Positions 1 through 5,105 of a stretch of DNA of 5,527 bases are shown piece by piece. The DNA is from an uncultured Veillonella sp. (GTDB lineage Bacteria; Bacillota; Negativicutes; Veillonellales; Veillonellaceae): NCBI GenBank assembly GCA_902466275.1, contig CABQQJ010000071.1:1-5527 (forward strand), in the 5' to 3' direction. The notes below the pieces were generated by a model. That model was not told the origin of the DNA, ran no database searches, and worked only from the letters and a program-made list of their open reading frames with translations. Position 1 is the first letter of the stretch. Each line of letters begins with the position of its first letter. The translations under genes and the position numbers were made by a program.

Positions 1-471
1 GCCACTCGTTCCGTACCTTTCATCATCTTGATGGTTGCCATCATTCCATTTACTCGCATGGTGGTAGGTACATCCATCGGTACAACTGCAGCGTGTGTGC
101 CGTTGACAATTGCGGCGATTCCATTCTTAGCGCGCCTTGTAGAAACATCTATTAAAGATATTAACTTTGGTGTTATTGAGGCGGCTCAATCTATGGGTGC
201 AAGCCCACTCCAAATTATTTGGAAGGTTTTATTACCTGAAGCATTGCCTACCATTATCGACAATGTAACGGTTCTTATCGTTAACCTCATCGGTTACTCT
301 GCGATGGCTGGTGCTATTGGTGGTGGTGGCCTTGGGGATATTGCTATCCGATATGGTTACCAACGTTTCCAAGCCGATATTATGATCGCTACAATCATCA
401 TCTTGATTGTATTGGTACAAGTTGTACAAATGATTGGTGATGCTTGGTCTAAAGCGATGAATAAGAAGTAG
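1..471 (+). CDS. metI: Methionine ABC transporter permease MetI (3' part, start outside window)
   Basis: This is the membrane permease of the MetNIQ importer, which brings L-/D-methionine into the cytoplasm using the ATPase MetN and the binding lipoprotein MetQ. The reading frame is open from base 1 and ends at TAG 469-471, giving 156 visible residues. Compared with E. coli MetI (about 217 residues, from memory), roughly the first 60 are missing, including the first membrane helix. The visible part starts in the conserved RSVPFII segment, followed by IPFTRMVVGTSIG. The EAA loop that docks on the ATPase is intact (178-249): EAA, then G, then LLPEALP. The segments NLIGYSAMAGAIGGGGLGD and the hydrophobic C-terminal helix IIILIVLVQVVQMIG follow. 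metN and metQ are not visible and probably lie upstream. yerC follows after 9 bases. The family call is secure. Confidence 0.95.
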   Translation, partial: ATRSVPFIILMVAIIPFTRMVVGTSIGTTAACVPLTIAAIPFLARLVETSIKDINFGVIEAAQSMGASPLQIIWKVLLPEALPTIIDNVTVLIVNLIGYSAMAGAIGGGGLGDIAIRYGYQRFQADIMIATIIILIVLVQVVQMIGDAWSKAMNKK

Positions 472-480
472 GAGGATCCT

Positions 481-777
481 ATGAGTATCAATGAAAAATT
501 GAGAAGTCAACAAAATGACGAATTGTTCACCGCCATTTTAACGCTTGAAAATACAGAGGAATGCTATGCATTTTTTGAAGATATCTGTACGATTAACGAA
601 TTAAAAGCATTATCTCAACGCTTACAAGTAGCAAAAATGCTTCGCGCAGGGGATAGCTATGAGAAAATCGTAGAAGAAACGGGTGCGAGTACTGCTACGA
701 TTAGTCGTGTAAAGCGCTGTTTAGTATATGGTGCGGATGGTTATACATTGGCCCTCGATCGTCTAGGTGCAAAATAA
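481..777 (+). CDS. yerC: YerC/YecD-type TrpR-family transcriptional regulator
   Basis: This is a 98-residue all-helical DNA-binding protein of the TrpR-like YerC/YecD family found in Firmicutes. Visible hallmarks are EECYAFFEDICTINE (about residues 26-40), the SQRLQVAKMLRAG segment (45-57), and the helix-turn-helix with the signature GASTATISRVKRCL (68-81). This is close to what I recall of B. subtilis YerC. The length is typical. The start is clear: Shine-Dalgarno AGGAGG (469-474) overlaps the metI stop codon and lies 6 bases before ATG 481, so metI and yerC are probably translationally coupled. TrpR itself uses tryptophan as corepressor; the ligand and targets of this family are not established, and the tryptophan link should not be assumed. 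Its position between a methionine permease and a TSUP permease hints at a role in amino-acid or sulfur-related control, but that is inference. Confidence 0.92.
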   Translation: MSINEKLRSQQNDELFTAILTLENTEECYAFFEDICTINELKALSQRLQVAKMLRAGDSYEKIVEETGASTATISRVKRCLVYGADGYTLALDRLGAK

Positions 778-784
778 AATAAAT

Positions 785-825
785 TAGCATGACAACGGTG
801 GCCTTTGGCGACCGTTGATGTGCTA
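785..825 (+). other. Intergenic imperfect hairpin between yerC and the TSUP permease gene
   Basis: An inverted repeat fills most of the 65-base gap. The outer stem is TAGCA (785-789) with TGCTA (821-825). After two possible G-T pairs and an A-A mismatch comes the main stem CAACGGT (793-799) with ACCGTTG (811-817). A G-G mismatch and an inner GCC/GGC stem closed by a TTT loop (801-809) complete it. It ends 5 bases before the next Shine-Dalgarno, AGGAGG (831-836). No T-run follows, so it is not a standard intrinsic terminator. It could be an RNA-processing or stability element, a partial attenuator, a dispersed intergenic repeat or a protein-binding dyad. Confidence 0.6.
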
Positions 826-842
826 TCTGTAGGAGGTTTATT

Positions 843-1637
843 ATGGAGTGGCTCATTGCGGTAACAGGTTTACCATTTGATATCCTTATACTCGTTTTAC
901 TCGCCGTAGCTGGTGCGTTTGCTGGCTTTGTAGACTCCATTGTGGGCGGCGGAGGCCTTATCTCTGTACCTGCCATGTTATTAACAAATCTTCCACCTAG
1001 TGTGGCTCTAGGCAGTAATAAATTATCCAGTATCTTTGGTGCTGGCAGTGCATCGATTACATTTTTGAGAAATCACATGGTTGATTTTTCCCTAGTTCGT
1101 AAATTACTGCCTTTTACCTTTGTGGGTTCTATGCTTGGTACCTTGGCGGTTGTTTCTTTACCGCCACTGTATGTAAAGCCTATTATCATCATATTACTTG
1201 TTTGTGTAACACTTTTTGTGGTGTTCAAAAAAGACTGGGGTAAAATCAATCGTACATCTCAGGTAACAGGAAAAGCGCTATATATTTGTATGGCTTTTGC
1301 TCTTGGCATTGGTATATATGACGGCTTTATTGGTCCTGGTACAGGTACATTTCTGATTATGGGCTTTATCTTTACAGGCTTTGATTTTTTACATGCATCT
1401 GCTAATGCAAAAATATTGAATTTTACTAGTAATTTGGCGTCTTTATTGGTATTTTTATATTTAGGACACGTCAATATTACGTATGGTCTTGCCACCGGGG
1501 CAGGTCAAATTATAGGTGCTTATTTAGGCTCGCATTTGGCAATTGCGAAGGGCTCATCTTTGGTGCGAGTTGTATTCTTGTCGGTAACGACAGTTATGTT
1601 GTTGAAATTAGTCTATGACTATATTTCAACATTATAG
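843..1637 (+). CDS. TSUP (TauE/SafE) family membrane permease, YfcA-like
   Basis: This is a 264-residue integral membrane protein of the TSUP family, whose members move sulfite, sulfonates, other organosulfur compounds or unrelated anions, often as exporters. Two diagnostic repeats are visible: the N-terminal GFVDSIVGGGGLISVPAML (residues 28-46) and the internal GIYDGFIGPGTGTFLIMGF (157-175). NAKILNFTSN (188-197) and the glycine-rich GAGQIIGAYLGSHLA (219-233) follow. Hydrophobic stretches near residues 15-32, 92-108, 112-128, 145-182, 195-208 and 244-258 fit the expected seven to eight helices in two halves. The pattern closely recalls E. coli YfcA (about 269 residues), so the protein looks complete. 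The start is set by AGGAGG (831-836), 6 bases before ATG 843. The substrate cannot be read from sequence. The methionine permease upstream makes a sulfur compound plausible but does not prove it. Confidence 0.93.
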   Translation: MEWLIAVTGLPFDILILVLLAVAGAFAGFVDSIVGGGGLISVPAMLLTNLPPSVALGSNKLSSIFGAGSASITFLRNHMVDFSLVRKLLPFTFVGSMLGTLAVVSLPPLYVKPIIIILLVCVTLFVVFKKDWGKINRTSQVTGKALYICMAFALGIGIYDGFIGPGTGTFLIMGFIFTGFDFLHASANAKILNFTSNLASLLVFLYLGHVNITYGLATGAGQIIGAYLGSHLAIAKGSSLVRVVFLSVTTVMLLKLVYDYISTL

Positions 1638-1648
1638 GAGGGCAAGGT

Positions 1649-2416
1649 ATGCCTCATAAAAGTGATGTACAAGTGGCATTGATCAGTGGTGGTACATCGG
1701 GTATTGGATTTGCTACGGCAAAGCTTTTACTCAAAGAAGGTTGGTGCGTAGTCATCAATGGTCGAAATGAAAAAGTTGGTCAAAAGGCTAAAACTAAGCT
1801 ACGTCGTTATTCCTCTAAGGTACAATATATTCAAGGTGATGTATCTAAAATTGAGGACTGTCAGCGAATTGTAAAAGAAACAGTAGGTTTATTTGGTGGG
1901 GTGTCTGCTCTTGTAACAGCTGCAGGCTATTATGAAGAAGAGTTACTAGCTGATGTTACAGAAGCAGCTTTTGATGAAATGTTTGGGACCAATGTAAAAG
2001 GTACTGTATTCTTATGTCAAGCGGCGCTTCCCTATTTACGAGCCTCAAAGGGCAGTATTGTAACAATCGCTAGTGATGCAGGTTTACAAGGTAATGTAGC
2101 GTGTTCTGTATATGGTGCGTCAAAGGGAGCTGTAGTGAGCTTTACAAAATCTCTATCCCTTGAAATGGCACCTCACAGTGTTCGTGTAAACTGTGTGTGT
2201 CCTGGTGATGTAGATACATCATTAGTAGATAAACAGATTGCTAATGCTCACCAAGATGCGGCGGCTGCTAAGGCTGAAATGGGCCAACATTACCCATTAG
2301 GTCGTATTGCTAAGCCTCATGAAATTGGCGAAGTAATTGTATTTTTGTTGAGTAATAAGGCGTCTTTTGTGACAGGTGCAGCCTGGACAATCGATGGAGG
2401 ACTCACAAGTTGGTAA
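1649..2416 (+). CDS. Classical short-chain dehydrogenase/reductase (SDR), FabG-like
   Basis: This is a 255-residue cytoplasmic NAD(P)-dependent oxidoreductase with a Rossmann fold. The dinucleotide motif is SGGTSGIG (13-20), with Ser in place of the usual first Thr. R39 after the second strand (INGRN) favours NADP(H), though this is only suggestive. D64 (GDVS) fits the adenine-contacting position. The catalytic tetrad is complete: N115 (GTNVKG), S142 (IASDAG), Y155 and K159 (YGASK). The PG motif (185-186) and the C-terminal VTGAAWTIDGG (241-251) are typical. One departure is TAAG (90-93) in place of the common NNAG. Automated annotation would probably say 3-oxoacyl-ACP reductase, but no fatty-acid genes are nearby and the substrate is unknown. 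The Shine-Dalgarno AGGAGGG (1636-1642) overlaps the upstream stop codon and lies 6 bases before ATG 1649, so it is almost certainly co-translated with the permease. Confidence 0.93.
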   Translation: MPHKSDVQVALISGGTSGIGFATAKLLLKEGWCVVINGRNEKVGQKAKTKLRRYSSKVQYIQGDVSKIEDCQRIVKETVGLFGGVSALVTAAGYYEEELLADVTEAAFDEMFGTNVKGTVFLCQAALPYLRASKGSIVTIASDAGLQGNVACSVYGASKGAVVSFTKSLSLEMAPHSVRVNCVCPGDVDTSLVDKQIANAHQDAAAAKAEMGQHYPLGRIAKPHEIGEVIVFLLSNKASFVTGAAWTIDGGLTSW

Positions 2417-2465
2417 TATAGAAAATATTAGAAGCTATTATATATGGATAATTAGAAAAATTCAT

Positions 2466-2493
2466 TTCACTTCTATCAATAGAATGGTATAAT
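2466..2493 (+). promoter_or_regulatory. Probable sigma-A promoter with extended -10, for the 2543-3761 gene pair
   Basis: The -10 box TATAAT (2488-2493) is a perfect match and is preceded by TGG (2485-2487), giving the extended -10 motif TGnTATAAT. A weak -35, TTCACT (2466-2471, 4 of 6 matches to TTGACA), lies 16 bases upstream. Transcription would start near 2500, giving a leader of about 43 bases. The surrounding gap (2417-2542) is very AT-rich and contains no other gene. I see no convincing terminator for the preceding operon within it, so read-through is possible. Confidence 0.7.
2471..2484. repeat. Short palindrome in the promoter spacer (possible operator)
   Basis: TTCTAT (2471-2476) and ATAGAA (2479-2484) form a perfect 6-base inverted repeat around a central CA. 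It lies almost exactly between the -35 and -10 boxes, where a repressor could block RNA polymerase. In DNA this AT-rich, a 6-base dyad can occur by chance, so the regulatory role is speculative. Confidence 0.35.
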
Positions 2494-2542
2494 AATACTA
2501 ATAATAAGACCTATAGTTGGTTCACAACAAAGGAGAATACTT

Positions 2543-3394
2543 ATGGCAGAATATAATGGCGTAACACTTGAGCCACTTATGGATGGTTCTCAAGATCGTG
2601 ACTATCAAGTTGAACAATTTATTTTCTGGGGTGCAGGTCGTGCAGCAGCATTGGCTTTATCCCCTAAATTCAGCAGTGTTGCTTTGTGCGCCAATGCTAC
2701 GTACATGGTAACTCGCATTGCTCATCTTTATGATGTAGAATTGCAAGCAGGTGCTGTAGTTGGTTTAGTAGGTGGTCTTAGCACAGCTGTAGGTACAGCT
2801 GCAGTATCCCTTCTAATTCCAATTAAAGCTGTTCGCGTTCCTGTAGCTATCGGTTTAACTTATGCTATTGGTAAAATTGCACATATTTGGATTCAAGATG
2901 GTATGCCTTCTGATATCGAACGTTATAAACCAATGGTTGCAGAATTCCTTGAAAGCGGTAAAGCGATTGCATCTGAAATCGTTCGTGATGCAAGTGCTAG
3001 CATTCCTTTCACTCAAGGTCAACGTGACGTATGGGCTGGGATTGCTAACGAAACAGGTCTTGCTAAAGAATCTTTAAAGCAAGTTTACGATGAAAAAGTA
3101 ACACCTGCCATCAATAAATGGAATAATGAAACAAAATACCAAATCCATGATAACGCAGCAGAGGTTGTAGCAAAGGTTTCTGATGCAGCGAAAGAAAAAA
3201 TTGATTCTGCTAAAGAAGGTATTGAAGTAGCCAAAGAATTCGCAAAAGGTGGTGTAGAAGTGGCAAGAGCTTCTGCACAAGTAGCAGTAGAAACTGCAAA
3301 AACTAAAGCTTCTGATGCCGTAGAGACAGCAAAAGATGTTGCTACAAACACTGTTAATACAGCGAAAGAAAAAATTGGCGGTTTGCGTAAATAA
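2543..3394 (+). CDS. Uncharacterised protein: DUF697-like hydrophobic half plus alanine-rich 11-residue repeat tail
   Basis: I do not recognise a characterised function for this 283-residue protein. Residues 1-28 are polar. Residues 29-118 contain hydrophobic glycine/alanine-rich segments (about 43-58, 67-94, 99-118) whose pattern, ending in IGLTYAIGKIAHIWIQDG, resembles the DUF697 domain found in bacterial membrane-associated and GTPase-linked proteins; this is a resemblance, not a proven match. Residues 120-200 are a mixed helical region. From about 205 the chain is rich in Ala, Lys, Glu and Val with no proline. Five consecutive 11-residue units span 223-277, with consensus A-x-x-x-[VI]-[EN]-[VT]-A-[KR]-x-x, as in LEA-type or apolipoprotein-like amphipathic helices. 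No signal peptide is evident. The start is firm: AAAGGAG (2529-2535) lies 7 bases before ATG 2543. Alanine codons are mostly GCA/GCT, suggesting good expression. It is followed 22 bases later by the DUF1232 gene. A membrane-binding or stress-protective role is possible but unproven. Confidence 0.85.
   Translation: MAEYNGVTLEPLMDGSQDRDYQVEQFIFWGAGRAAALALSPKFSSVALCANATYMVTRIAHLYDVELQAGAVVGLVGGLSTAVGTAAVSLLIPIKAVRVPVAIGLTYAIGKIAHIWIQDGMPSDIERYKPMVAEFLESGKAIASEIVRDASASIPFTQGQRDVWAGIANETGLAKESLKQVYDEKVTPAINKWNNETKYQIHDNAAEVVAKVSDAAKEKIDSAKEGIEVAKEFAKGGVEVARASAQVAVETAKTKASDAVETAKDVATNTVNTAKEKIGGLRK
3209..3373 (+). repeat. Coding tandem 11-residue (33-base) repeats, five units
   Basis: These bases encode residues 223-277 of the preceding gene as five back-to-back units: AKEGIEVAKEF, AKGGVEVARAS, AQVAVETAKTK, ASDAVETAKDV and ATNTVNTAKEK. 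Alanine is fixed at unit positions 1 and 8, V or I at position 5, and a basic residue at 9. A related unit, AKEKIDSAKEG (216-226), overlaps the first unit with a 7-residue shift. DNA identity between units is low, so the repeat is old or kept by selection on the protein. Eleven-residue periodicity (three turns of a slightly unwound helix) gives a continuous apolar stripe. Confidence 0.8.
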
Positions 3395-3416
3395 ACGCTG
3401 AAGGATTATTATTACT

Positions 3417-3761
3417 ATGAATCCATTTAATATTATTAAGTATGGTAAGTATTTTAGCGAATCAAGATTTTTAGGCTTTCTTGGTCGATATGGTAAGAAA
3501 CTTGCCTTTGTACAACAAGCAGTAACCTTGTTCCTTTGTTTTCGTGACAAGGACACTCCCAAATATGTAAAGGCGGTCATTGCAGGTGCCTTAGGGTATT
3601 TGGTATTACCTATTGATATTGTGCCGGATGCGATTGCTGTATTAGGTTGGGTAGATGATGTGGCAGTACTCGGATTAGCCTTTAAGATTGCGAATCGTTA
3701 TATCAAAACGAGTCATCAAGAAGAGGCAAAAAAATTCTTTCCATTTGGTAGCAGTCGCTAA
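3417..3761 (+). CDS. DUF1232 (YkvA-like) small protein
   Basis: This 114-residue protein carries the DUF1232 signature in residues 52-90: GALGYLVLPIDIVPDAI, then GWVDDVAVLGLAF. The D67, P70-D71 and D80-D81 acidic positions and flanking hydrophobic helices are typical. The family has no agreed biochemical role and is thought to associate with membranes. The N-terminal 45 residues are basic and aromatic-rich. Only one start fits: the frame has a stop at 3399-3401 and no other start codon before ATG 3417. The ribosome site is modest, AAGGA (3401-3405) with an 11-base spacer, so translation may be weaker than for the neighbour or coupled to it (22-base gap). The pair shares the promoter at 2466-2493 and ends at the terminator at 3775-3816. 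The family call is strong; the function is unknown. Confidence 0.9.
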   Translation: MNPFNIIKYGKYFSESRFLGFLGRYGKKLAFVQQAVTLFLCFRDKDTPKYVKAVIAGALGYLVLPIDIVPDAIAVLGWVDDVAVLGLAFKIANRYIKTSHQEEAKKFFPFGSSR

Positions 3762-3774
3762 CTTTTACCATTTT

Positions 3775-3816
3775 AGGCAGTTTGATCCACAGTGATTGAA
3801 CTGCCTTTATTTATTT
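3775..3816 (+). terminator. Intrinsic terminator after the DUF1232 gene
   Basis: The stem is AGGCAGTTTGATC (3775-3787) with GATTGAACTGCCT (3794-3806): 13 pairs including two G-T pairs, with loop CACAGT. It is followed by the T-rich tail TTTATTTATTT (3806-3816). It begins 13 bases after the stop codon at 3759-3761. The reverse strand lacks a comparable T-run, so it works in the + direction only. Confidence 0.9.
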
Positions 3817-3843
3817 GACACACTAAAGTAATAGATATAGAAT
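3815..3843 (+). promoter_or_regulatory. Near-consensus sigma-A promoter for the thioesterase-murI operon
   Basis: A perfect -35 TTGACA (3815-3820), a 17-base spacer and the -10 box TAGAAT (3838-3843, 5 of 6) predict a start near 3850 and a leader of about 28 bases. The -35 box begins inside the T-rich tail of the preceding terminator. The downstream gene has AAAGGA (3864-3869), 8 bases before its ATG. Confidence 0.85.
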
Positions 3844-3877
3844 AAAAATTGTATACTATTTAAAAAGGACAGAATTT

Positions 3878-4297
3878 ATGCATATTGCTTCAGTAAATGT
3901 ACGATTTTATGAAACTGATATGATGGGGATTGCTCACCATAGTAATCATTTTAGATGGTTTGAAATGGCGCGCATTGAATTCCTTCGTAAGATCGGTGTC
4001 ACTTTGTGGGATATGATGAATGAGGATATTGTATTTCCTATCATGAATGTATCTTGCAATTATAAAGAACCTGCGAATTTCGATGATGAACTTCACATCG
4101 AAACGTATTTGGTTAAGATGACGAGGGCTCAAATGGTGTTTCGCTATCGCATGCGCCGTGCTAGTGATGGTGCAATACTTGCTACGGGGGAAACTAAGAA
4201 TGCCTTTATGTCAAAATTAACAGGAAAAATTGTGCGATTAGACGATACTTTTTATCTGCCTATGTTAGCAGCTGTTGAGGAGATGCCGCATGAGTAA
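3878..4297 (+). CDS. Acyl-CoA thioesterase, YbgC/FadM (4HBT hot-dog) family
   Basis: This 139-residue protein has a single hot-dog domain and probably hydrolyses acyl-CoA or other acyl thioesters in the cytoplasm, usually as a tetramer of such domains. The active-site region is clear: VRFYETDMMGIAHHSNHFRW (residues 8-27). D14 is the expected catalytic acid, followed by the HHSN group (20-23) and by EMARIEFLRKIG (29-40), the family's ARxEfLR helix. The central strand IVFPIMNVSCNYKEPANFDDE and the late ATGETKNAF (102-110) are also typical. The length is normal for the family. The substrate cannot be deduced. YbgC in E. coli is tied to the Tol-Pal cluster, but no tol genes are seen here. ATG 3878 is supported by AAAGGA (3864-3869). 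Its last 8 bases overlap murI, so the two are co-expressed. Confidence 0.9.
   Translation: MHIASVNVRFYETDMMGIAHHSNHFRWFEMARIEFLRKIGVTLWDMMNEDIVFPIMNVSCNYKEPANFDDELHIETYLVKMTRAQMVFRYRMRRASDGAILATGETKNAFMSKLTGKIVRLDDTFYLPMLAAVEEMPHE
4278..4282 (+). promoter_or_regulatory. Ribosome binding site that fixes the murI start
   Basis: AGGAG lies inside the end of the thioesterase gene, 7 bases before ATG 4290. This spacing picks ATG 4290 over the in-frame TTG at 4275, which precedes the site and would add five residues (MRRCR) not expected in the family. Confidence 0.8.
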
Positions 4298-5093
4298 TGT
4301 ACAACAATTGCCTATCGGTGTATTTGACTCTGGTGTAGGCGGACTATCAGTATTAAAGGTATTACAAGAACAATTTCCAAAGGAAGATTTTATCTATATC
4401 GGTGATAATGCGAATAATCCTGTAGGTAATCGCAGTGATGATGAAATCACTTATTTGGCGTGTCGTATTGCGGAGACGCTAGAAAAGCAGCCTGTTAAGT
4501 TGATGGTGATTGCCTGTAACACTTTCACCGTTGTGGCTCTTGATGCGGTACGTGAACTTGTATCTGTGCCGGTTATTGGTGTATCACAAGGTGTGAAAAC
4601 AGCCATTAATAAAAGTAAAAGCAAGACTATCGGTATTATGGCAACCGTAGCCACTGTAAATAGTCATATTCATAAGCATGTGGCTTTAGAAGTTGATCAC
4701 GAGGTTTTGGTTTGGGAACAACCTTGTCCAGAGTTGGCGGGGCTTATTGAACAAGGTCATTTAGATGATTACTTTGTTCGTGAAGTATGCAAGGATTATT
4801 TAGAACCTTTATTATCCCGAGAAATTGAGGTTGTTGTTTTGGGCTGTACTCATTTCCCGTTTGTGAAACCTTTACTAGAGGAACTAACATCATGTCGCAT
4901 TCAGTTCATTGATCCTGCTTTTGAAACAAGTGAATTGGTTCGTCACAGACTTGAGAGTAAAAATCTTTTTAATCCTCAAGATACTGTAGGCACCGTGACA
5001 TTGTGTTTTACAAAGGATGTCGAACTTGGTGATGCATTGAGTGCATCCTTTCTTGATACAAGCCGTCGTACCATTGAACATATTACATTATAA
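4290..5093 (+). CDS. murI: Glutamate racemase MurI
   Basis: This 267-residue cytoplasmic enzyme interconverts L- and D-glutamate without a cofactor, supplying D-Glu for peptidoglycan. The N-terminal signature is VFDSGVGGLSV (11-21), with D13 and S14 in the substrate pocket. The two catalytic cysteines are C76 (ACNT, 75-78) and C186 (GCTHFP, 185-190). H188 and E148 (CPELAGLIE) also fit family positions. The length is normal. Two departures stand out: DNANNPVGNRS (39-49) has V45 where most racemases have Tyr in the P-Y-G motif, and ACNTFT replaces the common ACNTAT. These leave the catalytic pair intact but may alter the active-site edge. The start at 4290 overlaps the thioesterase stop by 8 bases (ATGAGTAA), suggesting translational coupling. 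It is followed 12 bases later by a membrane-anchored gene. A related Asp/Glu racemase cannot be fully excluded, but the motifs favour MurI. Confidence 0.93.
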   Translation: MSNVQQLPIGVFDSGVGGLSVLKVLQEQFPKEDFIYIGDNANNPVGNRSDDEITYLACRIAETLEKQPVKLMVIACNTFTVVALDAVRELVSVPVIGVSQGVKTAINKSKSKTIGIMATVATVNSHIHKHVALEVDHEVLVWEQPCPELAGLIEQGHLDDYFVREVCKDYLEPLLSREIEVVVLGCTHFPFVKPLLEELTSCRIQFIDPAFETSELVRHRLESKNLFNPQDTVGTVTLCFTKDVELGDALSASFLDTSRRTIEHITL

Positions 5094-5105
5094 AGGAGAT
5101 GCCCT

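Noticed and set aside
232..513. 93-residue minus-strand frame across the metI/yerC junction
   Set aside because: It lies entirely opposite metI and the yerC start, with a composition unlike a real protein and no recognisable motif.
2427..2457. Repeated ATTAGAA at 2427-2433 and 2451-2457 as possible regulator sites
   Set aside because: Seven-base direct repeats are expected by chance in DNA this AT-rich, and there is no dyad within them.
2417..2465. Possible terminator after the dehydrogenase gene
   Set aside because: Only a weak AT-only stem (ATTAT/ATAAT around 2437-2452) is visible, without GC pairs or a T-run. I did not call it.
2862..3077. 71-residue + frame inside the repeat-protein gene
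   Set aside because: It is an out-of-frame shadow of a gene whose start, ribosome site and protein pattern are clear.
3085..3351. 88-residue minus-strand frame rich in Ala and Ser
   Set aside because: It is the mirror of the repetitive Ala/Val/Glu coding region and has low complexity for that reason; no supporting ribosome site was identified.
3074..3580. 168-residue open frame on the minus strand opposite the repeat protein and DUF1232 gene
   Set aside because: It spans two well-supported + genes, and its Cys/Phe-rich sequence is what antisense of Ala/Lys/Glu repeat codons yields. The strong + terminator, promoters and ribosome sites all support the + genes.
3852..3857. TATACT as an alternative -10 box for the thioesterase operon
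   Set aside because: It is too close to the ribosome site and is 31 bases from TTGACA, whereas TAGAAT (3838-3843) has the ideal 17-base spacing.
4275..4289. TTG as an upstream start for murI
   Set aside because: The ribosome site AGGAG (4278-4282) lies downstream of it and correctly spaced for ATG 4290; the extra residues MRRCR do not fit the family.
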